The notes beneath the pieces are model-generated. The model worked only from the letters and a program-made list of their open reading frames with translations, was not told the origin of the DNA and did no database searches. The position numbers and the translations under genes were made by a program. From Azoarcus sp. (GTDB taxonomy: Bacteria; Pseudomonadota; Gammaproteobacteria; Burkholderiales; Rhodocyclaceae), in the NCBI GenBank assembly GCA_030604735.1, contig JAUVVG010000002.1, positions 1-64,000 of the forward strand: a stretch of DNA of 64,000 bases. Reading direction: 5' to 3'. Numbering within the stretch: the first letter of the stretch is position 1; each line of letters opens with the position of its first letter. Below, one piece after another: positions 1 to 8,269 of the stretch.

Positions 1-2
1 AC

Positions 3-125
3 TGGATGACCTTCATCGAGAAGCCGATCTCGGCCGCGTTGCTGGCCATTGCGATCGCCTCGCTCATCGCGCCTCCGCTGATCCGGCGCATCAAGCTCGC
101 CCGGCAGCAATTGCGAAACGCCTGA
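3..125 (+). CDS. Partial: C-terminal end of a TctA-type tripartite tricarboxylate transporter large permease
   Basis: Only the last 40 codons of a gene that begins left of the window are present, ending at the TGA at 123-125. The peptide reads through a hydrophobic stretch (LLAIAIASLIAPPLI) into a short basic tail, RRIKLARQQLRNA. The motif FIEKPISA followed by a last membrane helix is typical of the end of TctA permeases, which import di- and tricarboxylates using a periplasmic TctC and a small TctB subunit. The AbrB-type gene starts 10 bp later on the same strand, a pairing often seen beside TctA genes, so the two are probably co-transcribed. The identification rests on a short tail and is moderately secure. 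Confidence 0.6.
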   Translation, partial: WMTFIEKPISAALLAIAIASLIAPPLIRRIKLARQQLRNA

Positions 126-135
126 CCGGATATCG

Positions 136-1200
136 ATGTCGGAGAGTCCGCCTGTTGGCAAACCCAATGTAGTCTTGGTGCTGGCCTGTCTGTTGCTCGC
201 GACAGCGGCCGGCTACCTGGCGGACCTTGCCGACCTGCCGATCCCGTGGATGATCGGCCCCTTGTTCTCGGTCGCGGCGCTACGGATGGCCGGGATCGAT
301 CTCCAGCCGCCCCCTGGAGGTCGTCAGACCGGGCAGTGGGCGATCGGGACCGCGCTCGGGCTTTATTTCACGCCGTTCACCGTCGGCTTGCTGGTCGCCA
401 ATGCCGGCTTGGTGTTTGGGGTCGCGTTTGCGTCCTTGTTGTTCGGTGGCGTGTGTGCGCTGGTCATGCTGCGCTGGGGGCGGGTGGACGCTCAGACTGC
501 GTTCTTCGCATCGTTGCCTGGCGGTGCGTCCGAAATGGTGCAGATCGCGGAGCGTTTCGGGGCCCGCCTGGACCGGATCGCCGCGTCGCACTCGATCAGG
601 GTCCTGCTGGTGGTGTCGGTCGTGCCCTTCGTCCTGACTTATGCGGACGTTCATGGCAACGAGGTTTTTTCGGCATCGGCCGCCGGTGTCGATTGGGCCC
701 GCTTTCACTGGTTGCTGCTCGCGAGCGTCAGCGGCGGATCGCTGTTCATCGTGCTGCGGCTTGCCAATGCCTGGGTGCTGGGCCCTTTGCTCGGGGTCGG
801 ACTGTTGACGGCCTTCGATGTGCCCTTGTCTGCGATGCCGGAGTGGATGGTCAATGTCGGACAGTTGCTGATCGGATGTTCGCTGGCCAGTCGCTTCGAT
901 CGTGCCTTTTTCCGATCGGCACCGCGCTTCGTCAGCGTGGCCGCGGCGGTGGCCGTGCTGTCCATGCTGCTGGCCTACGCGCTGGCGATTCTGCTCGACG
1001 TGTTTTCCTCCGTTTCGCTCGCGACGCTGGCCCTCGCGACCGCACCGGGCGGGGTGGCCGAGATGGCGATCACGGCGAAAGTGCTGCAACTCGGCGTGCC
1101 GCTCGTGACTGCCTGTCATGTGATGCGGGTGGTGGTGCTGACGCTGGCCGCCCGGTCGGCCTATCGCATTTTCGAGAGGCTGCTGGGTGAGGCGCGCTGA
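136..1200 (+). CDS. AbrB-family membrane protein (AbrB-duplication type)
   Basis: A 354-aa, very hydrophobic protein with about ten predicted membrane segments in two similar halves. Each half carries the family signature: PIPWMIGPLFS then FFASLPGGASEMVQIAERFG in the first, and VLGPLLGVGLL then ATAPGGVAEMAITAKVL in the second. This internal duplication defines the family annotated as AbrB or 'ammonia monooxygenase-like' membrane proteins. Those names are historical: there is no sign of DNA-binding or monooxygenase activity, and the family's function is poorly established. The gene follows a tctA-like gene by 10 bp, and such pairs suggest a role in organic acid transport. That link is inference from context. 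It ends 18 bp before a convergent VWA gene. Confidence 0.8.
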   Translation: MSESPPVGKPNVVLVLACLLLATAAGYLADLADLPIPWMIGPLFSVAALRMAGIDLQPPPGGRQTGQWAIGTALGLYFTPFTVGLLVANAGLVFGVAFASLLFGGVCALVMLRWGRVDAQTAFFASLPGGASEMVQIAERFGARLDRIAASHSIRVLLVVSVVPFVLTYADVHGNEVFSASAAGVDWARFHWLLLASVSGGSLFIVLRLANAWVLGPLLGVGLLTAFDVPLSAMPEWMVNVGQLLIGCSLASRFDRAFFRSAPRFVSVAAAVAVLSMLLAYALAILLDVFSSVSLATLALATAPGGVAEMAITAKVLQLGVPLVTACHVMRVVVLTLAARSAYRIFERLLGEAR

Positions 1201-1218
1201 GGACGACGCACGCCGTCT

Positions 1219-2241
1219 TCACAGCACCCGATTGAACCACAGCATCGACAACATCGCTCCGAGCAGCAGGAGCAGCGTGCCGGCGGCGGCGAACAGGGCG
1301 GTGATCTCGGTTTCCTCGGTCTTCAGCACCATGCGGGTGTTCAGGTTGCGATAAACCGCTTTGAGGTCTTCGGCGGTGGCGGCATGGAAGTACTCGCCAC
1401 GGGTCATGCTCGCAATCTGTTCCAGGGAGGCCTCGTCCAGGCCGACCCGGGCCGACCAGCCGCCGACGCTGATCACGTCGCCTTCGACCGTGCCGACCCC
1501 GACCGTGAAGATGCGCACGCCCAGATCGGTCGCCAGCCGGGCGACCTCGATCGCGTCCGGGCCGGTGGTGCTCTGTCCATCGGTCAGCAGGATGATCGCG
1601 GCATGAGGGTTGGTGCCGGGTTCGCCCGGAATCGGACCGAGAAACTCGGGGTGCCGGATATCGACTGGCGACTCTCCGCCGGGGGCGGCGATCTCGATGC
1701 CGGCCTCCGGGTAAAGCGTGGCGAGCGAGACCACCAGACCACTGCCGATCGCGGTCCCGTACTGGAGCTGGAGGTGGTCGATCGCGGCGCGGATGTCCTC
1801 GCGCGACGGGGTCGGGGGCTGGACCAGTGCGGCGGTCGCGGCGAACGAGACCACGCCGATCCGGGTGTCCCGGGGCTGCTCCGCGACGAAGGTGCGCGCT
1901 GCCTCCTGGGCTGCGATCAGGCGATTGGGCTGGACGTCGGTCGCGCGCATGCTGCCGGACACATCCATGGCGAGAATGATGGTCTGCTCCTGCTGCGGCA
2001 GGGTCACGACCGCGCTCGGGCGGGCGACCGCCAGCAGCAGGGTGGCCAGCCCAAGCAGAAACAGCAGTGGCGGGAAGTGCCGGCGCAAGCGCCCGCCCGA
2101 GCCGAGCGCCCGCTTGACCATGTCGAGGCTGGCATAACGCAACGCGGCCTTGCGGGCGCGTCGCAGCAGCAGGATATAGAGCAGCACCAGCAGTGGCACC
2201 AGTGCCTGCAGCCAGAGAAGGTCGGGCCAGGCGAAGTTCAT
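1219..2241 (-). CDS. VWA-domain membrane protein, BatA-like
   Basis: 340 aa. Two N-terminal membrane helices (about 8-27 and 57-76) are followed by a von Willebrand factor A domain. The metal-ion-dependent adhesion site is visible as DVSGSM with later Thr and Asp residues (LLTDGQST). A C-terminal helix ends in LWFNRVL. This is the layout of the BatA/aerotolerance family, whose VWA domain lies in the periplasm. It is the last gene of a MoxR-DUF58-VWA operon; its start overlaps the stop of the DUF58 gene by 4 bp. MoxR/VWA systems are thought to act as chaperones that insert metal or mature protein complexes; the client here is unknown. It is clearly paralogous to the VWA gene at 5744-6766. Confidence 0.87.
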   Translation of the reverse strand: MNFAWPDLLWLQALVPLLVLLYILLLRRARKAALRYASLDMVKRALGSGGRLRRHFPPLLFLLGLATLLLAVARPSAVVTLPQQEQTIILAMDVSGSMRATDVQPNRLIAAQEAARTFVAEQPRDTRIGVVSFAATAALVQPPTPSREDIRAAIDHLQLQYGTAIGSGLVVSLATLYPEAGIEIAAPGGESPVDIRHPEFLGPIPGEPGTNPHAAIILLTDGQSTTGPDAIEVARLATDLGVRIFTVGVGTVEGDVISVGGWSARVGLDEASLEQIASMTRGEYFHAATAEDLKAVYRNLNTRMVLKTEETEITALFAAAGTLLLLLGAMLSMLWFNRVL

Positions 2242-3176
2242 CGGGCGCTCTCGAGATGGGCGGGCAGTCGGGCGTGACCGGCCGAACGGCTGCGCCAGTT
2301 GCGCAGATCGGCAAAGCGCAGGATGGCGTCGACCAGATTGTCGGCGGTGGACAACTCCAGCACGTCCGCACCGGCCTCCTGAAAGGCCGCCCGCAGTTCG
2401 GCTTCGCGTTCTTCGGCCTGGGCGCGGAAGCGCCGGCGAAAACCCGGGTCGTGGGTGTCGACCATCAATTGTTCACCGCTTTCGGCATCCTCGATGAGGA
2501 CGATGCCAAGGTCGGGCAACTCGATTTCGAGCGGGTCGGTGATTCTGACCGAAATCAGGTCGTGTCGTCTGGCGAGGTGGGCGAGCGGGCCGCTCCAGCC
2601 TGGACGCGTGATGAAATCCGACACCAGAAAGATCAGCGAACGCCGCTGGGTGGCGTTGATCGCTGCACGCAGCAGTTTGCCGAGCTCGGTCTCCGGTGCG
2701 CTGGGCAGGGCCGGGCGGCGGGTCAGCTGATGCAGTAGTCGCAGTACATGCGGACGCCCGCCCCGGGCCGGTATCAAGGTGTCGGTGCGCGCGCCGTCGT
2801 GCAGGATCGCGCCGACCCGGTTTCCCTGGCGGGTCAGGAGGCGGGCCATCACGGTGACGAAATCGATGGCGATGCGCCGTTTCGACACCTGCGAGCCGAA
2901 GTCGACCGACGGACTCAGGTCGACCAGAAACCAGGCGGTGATCTCCCTGTCCTCGTGATACTCGCGAACATACGGTGTCTGCTGGCGCGCGGTGACGTTC
3001 CAGTCGATGTGGCGCACATCGTCCTGGTACTGGTATTCGCGCAGGTCCGCGAGGTCCAGGCCGAAGCCGCGGAACAGGCTGCGGTAGTCGCCCTGGAGCA
3101 GGCCATCCAGGCGGTGGATGACCGTCCATTCGAGCCGGCGCAGCAGCCGTTCAGGATCGCGCGTGGTGGTGGACAT
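2238..3176 (-). CDS. DUF58-domain protein of a MoxR/VWA operon
   Basis: 312 aa from the ATG at 3176, which gives a sensible N-terminus (MSTTTRDPERLL). The frame stays open further upstream, but that part only antiparallels moxR codons. The DUF58 hallmark is clear: GDYRSLFRGFGLDLADLREY, then DVRHIDWNVTARQQTPYVREY. It is followed by a VWA-like fold with LVDLSPSVDFGS, which has the first DxSxS-type loop. DUF58 proteins are usually cytosolic or membrane-associated partners of MoxR ATPases. The gene overlaps the end of moxR by 26 bp and the start of the VWA gene by 4 bp, so translation of the three is coupled. Its exact biochemical role is not established. Confidence 0.88.
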   Translation of the reverse strand: MSTTTRDPERLLRRLEWTVIHRLDGLLQGDYRSLFRGFGLDLADLREYQYQDDVRHIDWNVTARQQTPYVREYHEDREITAWFLVDLSPSVDFGSQVSKRRIAIDFVTVMARLLTRQGNRVGAILHDGARTDTLIPARGGRPHVLRLLHQLTRRPALPSAPETELGKLLRAAINATQRRSLIFLVSDFITRPGWSGPLAHLARRHDLISVRITDPLEIELPDLGIVLIEDAESGEQLMVDTHDPGFRRRFRAQAEEREAELRAAFQEAGADVLELSTADNLVDAILRFADLRNWRSRSAGHARLPAHLESAR

Positions 3177-4167
3177 GGGTTTCCAGCGGCTTCTCGGGTG
3201 GCGCGATGCGTTCGATGATGCGGTCGAGCAGGTCGTCGGCCGACAACTCGTCGGACAAGGCCTCGTAGCTGAGCACCAGACGGTGGCGCAGCACGTCCGA
3301 GACCAGGTCGGTGACATCCTCCGGCAGCACATAGGCCCGTCCGCGCAGGAAGGCCAGCGCACGGGCGCCTTCGATCAGGTGGATGGAAGCGCGCGGGCTG
3401 GCACCGTAGGCGAGATAGCGCGACAAATCGGCGATGCCGTAACGTTCCGGATCGCGGGTTGCCGAAACCAGCTTGACCGCGTACTGGATCAGCGACGGGT
3501 CGACATAGGCGTTGCGGCATTCCTGCTGCAGGGCGGCCAGTTCCTCGGTGGTGGCCATCGCGGCGGTCGTGACCGCTGGGCCGGTGACCCGGTCGACGAT
3601 GGTGAACTCCTCTTCCTCGCTCGGGTAGCCGACCAGGACCTTCATCATGAACCGATCGACCTGGGCTTCGGGCAGCGGATAAGTGCCTTCGGTTTCGATC
3701 GGGTTCTGGGTGGCGAGGACCAGGAACGGGCGCGGCACCTTGTGGGTCTCGCCGGCGATGGTGACCTGATACTCCTGCATCACCTCGAGCAGCGCGCTCT
3801 GGACCTTGGCCGGGGCGCGGTTGATCTCGTCGGCGAGCAGCAGGTTGGTGAACACCGGGCCGAGCGAGGTGCTGAACTCGCCGGTCTTCTGATTGTAGAT
3901 GCGGGTGCCGACCAGATCCGCCGGCACCAGGTCGGGGGTGAACTGGATGCGCCGGAAGTGGCCGCGTATGGTGTTGGCGAGAGTCTTCACGGTCAGGGTC
4001 TTGGCAAGCCCGGGCACGCCCTCGACCAGCAGATGGCCTTGCGCCAGCACCGCGACCAGGACCCGTTCCAGAAAATGATCCTGGCCAACGACGACCTTCT
4101 TGACCTCGTAAAGAATCCGTTCCATCAGGGTGGCGACGTCGTGTCGGTGGGCATCGTGATTGGGCAT
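3151..4167 (-). CDS. moxR: MoxR-family AAA+ ATPase
   Basis: 338 aa. Walker A is GVPGLAKT, Walker B is LLLADEINRAPAK, and sensor 1 lies in VLATQNPIETEGTYPLPEAQ, all standard for MoxR. The C-terminal lid carries YGASPRASIHL. MoxR proteins are hexameric ATPases that act with VWA-domain partners as chaperones or metal-insertion helpers. I prefer the ATG at 4167 (MPNHDAH) because a GGAG lies 9 nt upstream. An in-frame ATG at 4188 would add seven residues and has no evident SD. It is first in the operon moxR-DUF58-VWA. The protease gene upstream is on the same strand and ends about 106 bp away, so it could share a transcript. Confidence 0.92.
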   Translation of the reverse strand: MPNHDAHRHDVATLMERILYEVKKVVVGQDHFLERVLVAVLAQGHLLVEGVPGLAKTLTVKTLANTIRGHFRRIQFTPDLVPADLVGTRIYNQKTGEFSTSLGPVFTNLLLADEINRAPAKVQSALLEVMQEYQVTIAGETHKVPRPFLVLATQNPIETEGTYPLPEAQVDRFMMKVLVGYPSEEEEFTIVDRVTGPAVTTAAMATTEELAALQQECRNAYVDPSLIQYAVKLVSATRDPERYGIADLSRYLAYGASPRASIHLIEGARALAFLRGRAYVLPEDVTDLVSDVLRHRLVLSYEALSDELSADDLLDRIIERIAPPEKPLETHVHHHARS

Positions 4168-4273
4168 GTCAGCGGGCTCCGTCAGCATGTATCGGGCCGG
4201 TTACCGTGAAGGTCGCCGGGCGGTGGGGTAAAGGAAAGGGGCTTTTCTGGTCCGTGGGCGAACACCATGACCG

Positions 4274-5350
4274 TCAAAAAGGCGAAACACCCGCAGCACC
4301 GGCGGCGTTCTCGATCGGCACGGCGAATCCGATACCGACGAAGACCCCCTGGCGGCGCGGATTCAGGATGCCGGTGACGATGCCGACCACCTCGCCGTCC
4401 GAAGTCACCAGCGGTCCACCGGAGCTGCCCGGATTGGCGGCGGCGTCGAACTGGATCAGGTTGGTCAGCACCCGTTGCCCCTCTGGCGAGACGAACTCGC
4501 GGCGCAGGCCGGAGACCACACCAGCGCTCACGGACGGGCCGAGACCGAACGGGAAACCGACCGCCACCACCCGCTCGCCGAGCGCGAGGTTGGCGGTGGA
4601 GCGCATTGTCGCAGCGACCAGTCCGTCCGGTATTGCATGTGCCTGTAACACCGCCAGATCATGTTCGGGGCGGGCGCCGACGATGCGGGCATCGGACTCG
4701 AATCCATCGGCGAAGACCAGGCTGATCCGTTCGGCGCCGGAGACGACATGGAGGTTGGTCAGGATGGTGCCGTCGTCCACGATCACTACGCCGGTGCCGA
4801 CGCTGCCTTCGGTGCTCTGGTCGTCGCCCAGGTCCGGTCCATGGCCGCGTACCCTGACGACCGACGGCCGGATGACATGGTGGGCATATACCGCCGGCGA
4901 GACCGCCGCCTGCTCCTGCACCCGGCGCTGTATCGTCGCGTCGATGTCGGCGAGGTCGATCTGTGTCGGGCCTGGGAGGAGACGGGACTGGGCGATGAAG
5001 ACCAGCGAGCCGATCAGTGCGCCGGCTGCGATCAGGATCAGCCGCTCCCGCATCCGTCCGGCAGGTCGTACGCTGCTTGTGTGCGCGTCGCCGCTTGCCA
5101 TTGGCGCCGCCGAGGCGGGTGGGCGAGAGGAGGACGAGTGGGCGGGGAGCGAGTGAGAGGGTGGGGCGGAAGCGGCGGGCGTGGATCTCGCTGCGGCGGA
5201 TGTGCGGCGGGCTGGCTGCGGTTCGGGCTGATCCGGAGCGTCGCGGGCTACGGTGGCCACGTGACCGGTCTCCTGCCCGACGCTCGAGCCTGGACGGACT
5301 GGCCCAGAGCGGCTGTAGAGGACGGTTCGCCTCGTTCCGGTCCGTTTCAT
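4274..5350 (-). CDS. Membrane-anchored trypsin-like serine protease (S1C, DegP/HtrA-like, no PDZ)
   Basis: 358 aa from the ATG at 5350, chosen because GGAGGAC stands 6-7 nt before it. The first ~100 residues are Pro/Ser/Ala-rich and low in complexity. A membrane helix follows (about 105-121, LILIAAGALIGSLVFIA), then a trypsin-fold domain. The catalytic triad is visible: His201 in TNLHVV, Asp231 in PEHDLAVLQ, and Ser310 in NPGSSGGPL. No PDZ domain follows; the protein ends about 45 residues after the Ser. It probably faces the periplasm. Alternative starts at 5101 and 5053 would remove the Pro-rich part; GC3 in that stretch is high, which supports coding. It sits between moxR and the second VWA gene. 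Substrate unknown. Confidence 0.82.
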   Translation of the reverse strand: MKRTGTRRTVLYSRSGPVRPGSSVGQETGHVATVARDAPDQPEPQPARRTSAAARSTPAASAPPSHSLPAHSSSSRPPASAAPMASGDAHTSSVRPAGRMRERLILIAAGALIGSLVFIAQSRLLPGPTQIDLADIDATIQRRVQEQAAVSPAVYAHHVIRPSVVRVRGHGPDLGDDQSTEGSVGTGVVIVDDGTILTNLHVVSGAERISLVFADGFESDARIVGARPEHDLAVLQAHAIPDGLVAATMRSTANLALGERVVAVGFPFGLGPSVSAGVVSGLRREFVSPEGQRVLTNLIQFDAAANPGSSGGPLVTSDGEVVGIVTGILNPRRQGVFVGIGFAVPIENAAGAAGVSPF

Positions 5351-5743
5351 TTCCGTCCTCCGGCCTCGTCCGACGGGTCGAGCGATTGGGTCTGTCTGCG
5401 CTGCATAGACCGCGCGTCGGCGAGGCATTCAGGGAACATGTCAGATTCCGGTCGCTGAAGCAGAACTTCTGTGACTATAGTTCATCACATAAATTCCGTC
5501 GTGCCCGTGAGGCGTCTTCCTGTGGTCTTGTCCAGGGTTCGACTGGGCTGAGGCATGACGGCGCCGGGGGCCATGGTGCAGTCGGCAAGGTGGATCGGGT
5601 CTGGAACATTGGGCGCCGTGTTCGCAACAAGGCATCATCGGGTGGCTGACGGTGTCGAAAGGGTTCGGTCGCGCGCACGTCCAGCGTGAGGTTAGCCCGA
5701 CGCCCAGGCATGGCCGGGAGAGTGGAATGCAGGAATGGAGCCG
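5351..5743. other. Intergenic region between divergent protease and VWA genes
   Basis: 393 bp without a convincing gene. Short frames here have no SD and no family resemblance. The only AT-rich patch is at about 5463-5500. It contains TATAGT inside an imperfect palindrome and is a reasonable place for divergent promoters of the protease (minus strand) and the VWA gene (plus strand). I see no clear -35 element for either, and no terminator hairpin. Confidence 0.5.
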
Positions 5744-6766
5744 ATGAGCCTGATCTGGCCACAGATGGTGTGGGCGCTGCTGCTGGTGCCGCTGCTGCTC
5801 GCTGCCTATGTCGCGTTGATGCGGCGGAGAAGGCGCGTGCCGCTGCGCTTCTCCAACCTGGCCATGGTCCGTGCTGCACTGGGCCCGGGGCATCGCGTGC
5901 GCCGTCATCTTCCGCCCGCCCTGCTGTTACTGGCCGTCGCAGTGTGTCTCGTGGCGCTGACCCGCCCCAGCGCGGTCGTGATGTTGCCGTCGGAGGAGCG
6001 CACGCTGATCCTGGCGATCGACGTGTCGCTGAGCATGAGCGCGTCCGACATCCCGCCCAACCGTCTGGTCGCCGCCCAGACCGCCGCCCAGGCGTTCATC
6101 CGCGACCTGCCGGCCGGCCTGCAGGTCGGTATCGTGTCGTTTGCCGGTACGGCCTCGCTGGTGCAGCCGCCTACCACCGACAAGCAACTGGCGATCGACG
6201 CGATCGACCGCTTGCTGCTGGACCGGCATACCGCGATCGGGAGCGCGATCGTGGTATCGCTCGCGACGATCTTTCCCGAGCATGGCAAGGATCTGGATGC
6301 GATGCTGTTCGGCGACTGGCGTGGCCCGGGCGGGTCGGCCGGGCAGGGGGCCGGGGTCGGCATCCCGGGTTCCTATGATTCCGCAGCGATCATCCTGCTG
6401 ACCGATGGCAGAAGCACGACCGGCCCCCATCCGGTCGATGCGGCGATGATCGCGGCCGAGCGGGGCGTGCGGGTGTATACGGTCGGATTCGGTACCACCG
6501 AGGGGGCGACCGTGACCACAGAAGGGTGGTCGATGTACATGCGCTTCGACGAAGATTCGCTGATGGCGATCGCGGAGCTGACCGGTGGCGAGTACTACCA
6601 TGCCGGGACCGCAGCCGATCTGCGCCGTGTCTACGACGATCTCGGTTCCCGTTTCGTGTTGGAACGCCAGGAAACCGAGCTGACCGCGATGTTTGCCGGT
6701 TTTGCGGCCTTGCTCGCCATGCTGGCCGGGCTGCTGTCGCTGCGCTGGTTCAACCGCGGAGCTTGA
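5744..6766 (+). CDS. VWA-domain membrane protein, paralogue of the one at 1219-2241
   Basis: 340 aa starting MSLIWPQMVW. AGGA lies 9 nt before the ATG at 5744; an in-frame ATG at 5735 is possible but sits directly on that AGGA. The architecture matches the other VWA gene: two N-terminal helices, a VWA domain with MIDAS residues (DVSLSM, then LLTDGRSTTG), and a C-terminal helix ending RWFNRGA. The two proteins align end to end, sharing LTRPSAVV/ARPSAVV, the PPNRLVAAQ/QPNRLIAAQ region and QETELTAMFA/EETEITALFA, so they come from a duplication. The MIDAS keeps DxSxS with Leu in place of Gly. The insert before LLTDG (about residues 190-216) differs most and may set partner choice. Confidence 0.86.
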   Translation: MSLIWPQMVWALLLVPLLLAAYVALMRRRRRVPLRFSNLAMVRAALGPGHRVRRHLPPALLLLAVAVCLVALTRPSAVVMLPSEERTLILAIDVSLSMSASDIPPNRLVAAQTAAQAFIRDLPAGLQVGIVSFAGTASLVQPPTTDKQLAIDAIDRLLLDRHTAIGSAIVVSLATIFPEHGKDLDAMLFGDWRGPGGSAGQGAGVGIPGSYDSAAIILLTDGRSTTGPHPVDAAMIAAERGVRVYTVGFGTTEGATVTTEGWSMYMRFDEDSLMAIAELTGGEYYHAGTAADLRRVYDDLGSRFVLERQETELTAMFAGFAALLAMLAGLLSLRWFNRGA

Positions 6767-6868
6767 TGCCCGAGCTGTTGCGCGCGGGATGAGGTGCTGC
6801 GGCGCGGCTTGTGCGGGCACCATACCGCAAGGTATTGTTGCGGCTCTTTCTTCCGACGGAATCGCCAG

Positions 6869-8152
6869 ATGTCAAGCAAGCCCTTGCCACCGGTCACGTT
6901 GGCCTGGACCGTATGGGGCCTGGGTGCCCTGCTATACCTGATCGGCTTCTATCAACGCGTCGCACCGGCGGTGATCAGCGACAGCCTGATGGCCGAGTTC
7001 GCGATCAGTGGTGCGGCGCTGGGCAATCTTTCCGCGTTTTACTTCTACGCCTATGTACTGATGCAGGTCCCGACCGGTGTGCTGGCGGACCGCTGGGGGG
7101 CGCGCAAATTGCTGGCGACCGGGGCTGCGTTGGCCGCGATCGGTACGGTCGTGTTCGCTTTCAGCTCCACCCTCGCCTGGGCGAGTTTCGGACGCTTGCT
7201 GATCGGGGGTTCGGTCGCGGTCGCCTTCGTGTCCATGCTGAAGCTGGCGACCCACTGGTTTGCGCCGCGCCAGTTCGCGCTGGCCTCCGGCATGGCGCTG
7301 TTCGTCGGCATCGTCGGTGGCGTGTTCGGTGGCGTGCCCTTGCGGATGCTGGTCGATGCGTTCGGATGGCGGCCGGTGATGCTGGTATCGGCCGCGGTGA
7401 CCGCCGTGCTCGCGGTCGTGATCTGGCTGCGGGTCCGCAATGACCCCGAGGATTACGGCTATACCAGTCATCACCCCAAGACCGCGCACGGCGCACAGCA
7501 CGCCTCCATCCTCCGCGGCCTGCTCGACGTGCTGAGTTATCGCAACGTCTGGATCTTGTTGATCGCACCGATCGGTGTGGCCGGCGCGGTACTGACCTTT
7601 GGCGGCCTGTGGGGTGTGCCCTATCTTCGCCAGGTCTATGGTCTGGATGCCAGCACCGCGGCGGCGATCACATCGGCCAGCCTGGTCGCGTGGGCCTTGG
7701 GCGGGCCTTTTCTCGGCGCGATGTCCCAGCGGCTGGGGCGGCGCAAGCCGCTGCACATTGCTGGATGCGTGGTGGCGCTGGCCTGCTGGGCCCTGCTTGC
7801 GTTCGTCCATTTACCGCTGCCTGCGCTGATCGCGGTGTTGCTCGTGGCCGGCTTCGCGGCGGGCAATCTGATCATCGGTTTTGCGTACAACAAGGAATCG
7901 GTGCCGCCGCATCTGGCGGGCACTGCATCAGGAGTGTGCAACATGGGGCCGCTGATGGGCGGGATGATTCTGCAGCCCTTGTTCGGCTGGGTGCTCGACC
8001 TGAACTGGCAGGGCACGGTCGAGGCGGGCGTGCGCCTTTACCCGGTCGAGGCCTTCCAGGCGGGTTATCTGTTGATCACCGGATTCATCGCGCTGTCGCT
8101 GGTGTTGTCGCTGCTGTCCCGGGAGACCCATTGCCGGCAGAATATCGGGTGA
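6869..8152 (+). CDS. Major facilitator superfamily (MFS) transporter
   Basis: 427 aa with about twelve membrane segments. The ATG at 6869 (MSSKPLPPVTLAW) is preferred over an upstream in-frame start at 6794, since the extra 25 residues are Arg/Cys-rich and unlike an MFS N-terminus. The loop between helices 2 and 3 reads GVLADRWGARKLL, matching the MFS motif GxLaDrxGrkxxl, and a similar motif in the second half is GAMSQRLGRRKPLH. Helix 1 has GLGALLYLIGFYQRVAPAVI, typical of anion/organic-acid or sugar-phosphate type MFS members. The substrate cannot be told from sequence. It lies about 100 bp after the VWA gene and 117 bp before the phosphorylase gene, so it may be independently transcribed. 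Confidence 0.88.
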   Translation: MSSKPLPPVTLAWTVWGLGALLYLIGFYQRVAPAVISDSLMAEFAISGAALGNLSAFYFYAYVLMQVPTGVLADRWGARKLLATGAALAAIGTVVFAFSSTLAWASFGRLLIGGSVAVAFVSMLKLATHWFAPRQFALASGMALFVGIVGGVFGGVPLRMLVDAFGWRPVMLVSAAVTAVLAVVIWLRVRNDPEDYGYTSHHPKTAHGAQHASILRGLLDVLSYRNVWILLIAPIGVAGAVLTFGGLWGVPYLRQVYGLDASTAAAITSASLVAWALGGPFLGAMSQRLGRRKPLHIAGCVVALACWALLAFVHLPLPALIAVLLVAGFAAGNLIIGFAYNKESVPPHLAGTASGVCNMGPLMGGMILQPLFGWVLDLNWQGTVEAGVRLYPVEAFQAGYLLITGFIALSLVLSLLSRETHCRQNIG

Positions 8153-8269
8153 AGGCGTACCTGTCGCTGCGGAGCGAACCCGTCTTCTCCCATCGGCAAG
8201 ATCGTCGTGACTGTTTCCGCACAACCGGCTTTCGGAACGGGTGCGGGTTTTGCGAGCAGGGCGCTAGCC

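Noticed and set aside
3118-4209. 363-aa open frame on the plus strand across moxR
   Set aside because: It is the antisense shadow of a clear MoxR gene and matches no family.
5470-5489. TGTGA-N10-TCACA palindrome resembling a CRP site
   Set aside because: CRP sites need a 6-bp spacer; here it is 10 bp, so I do not call one.
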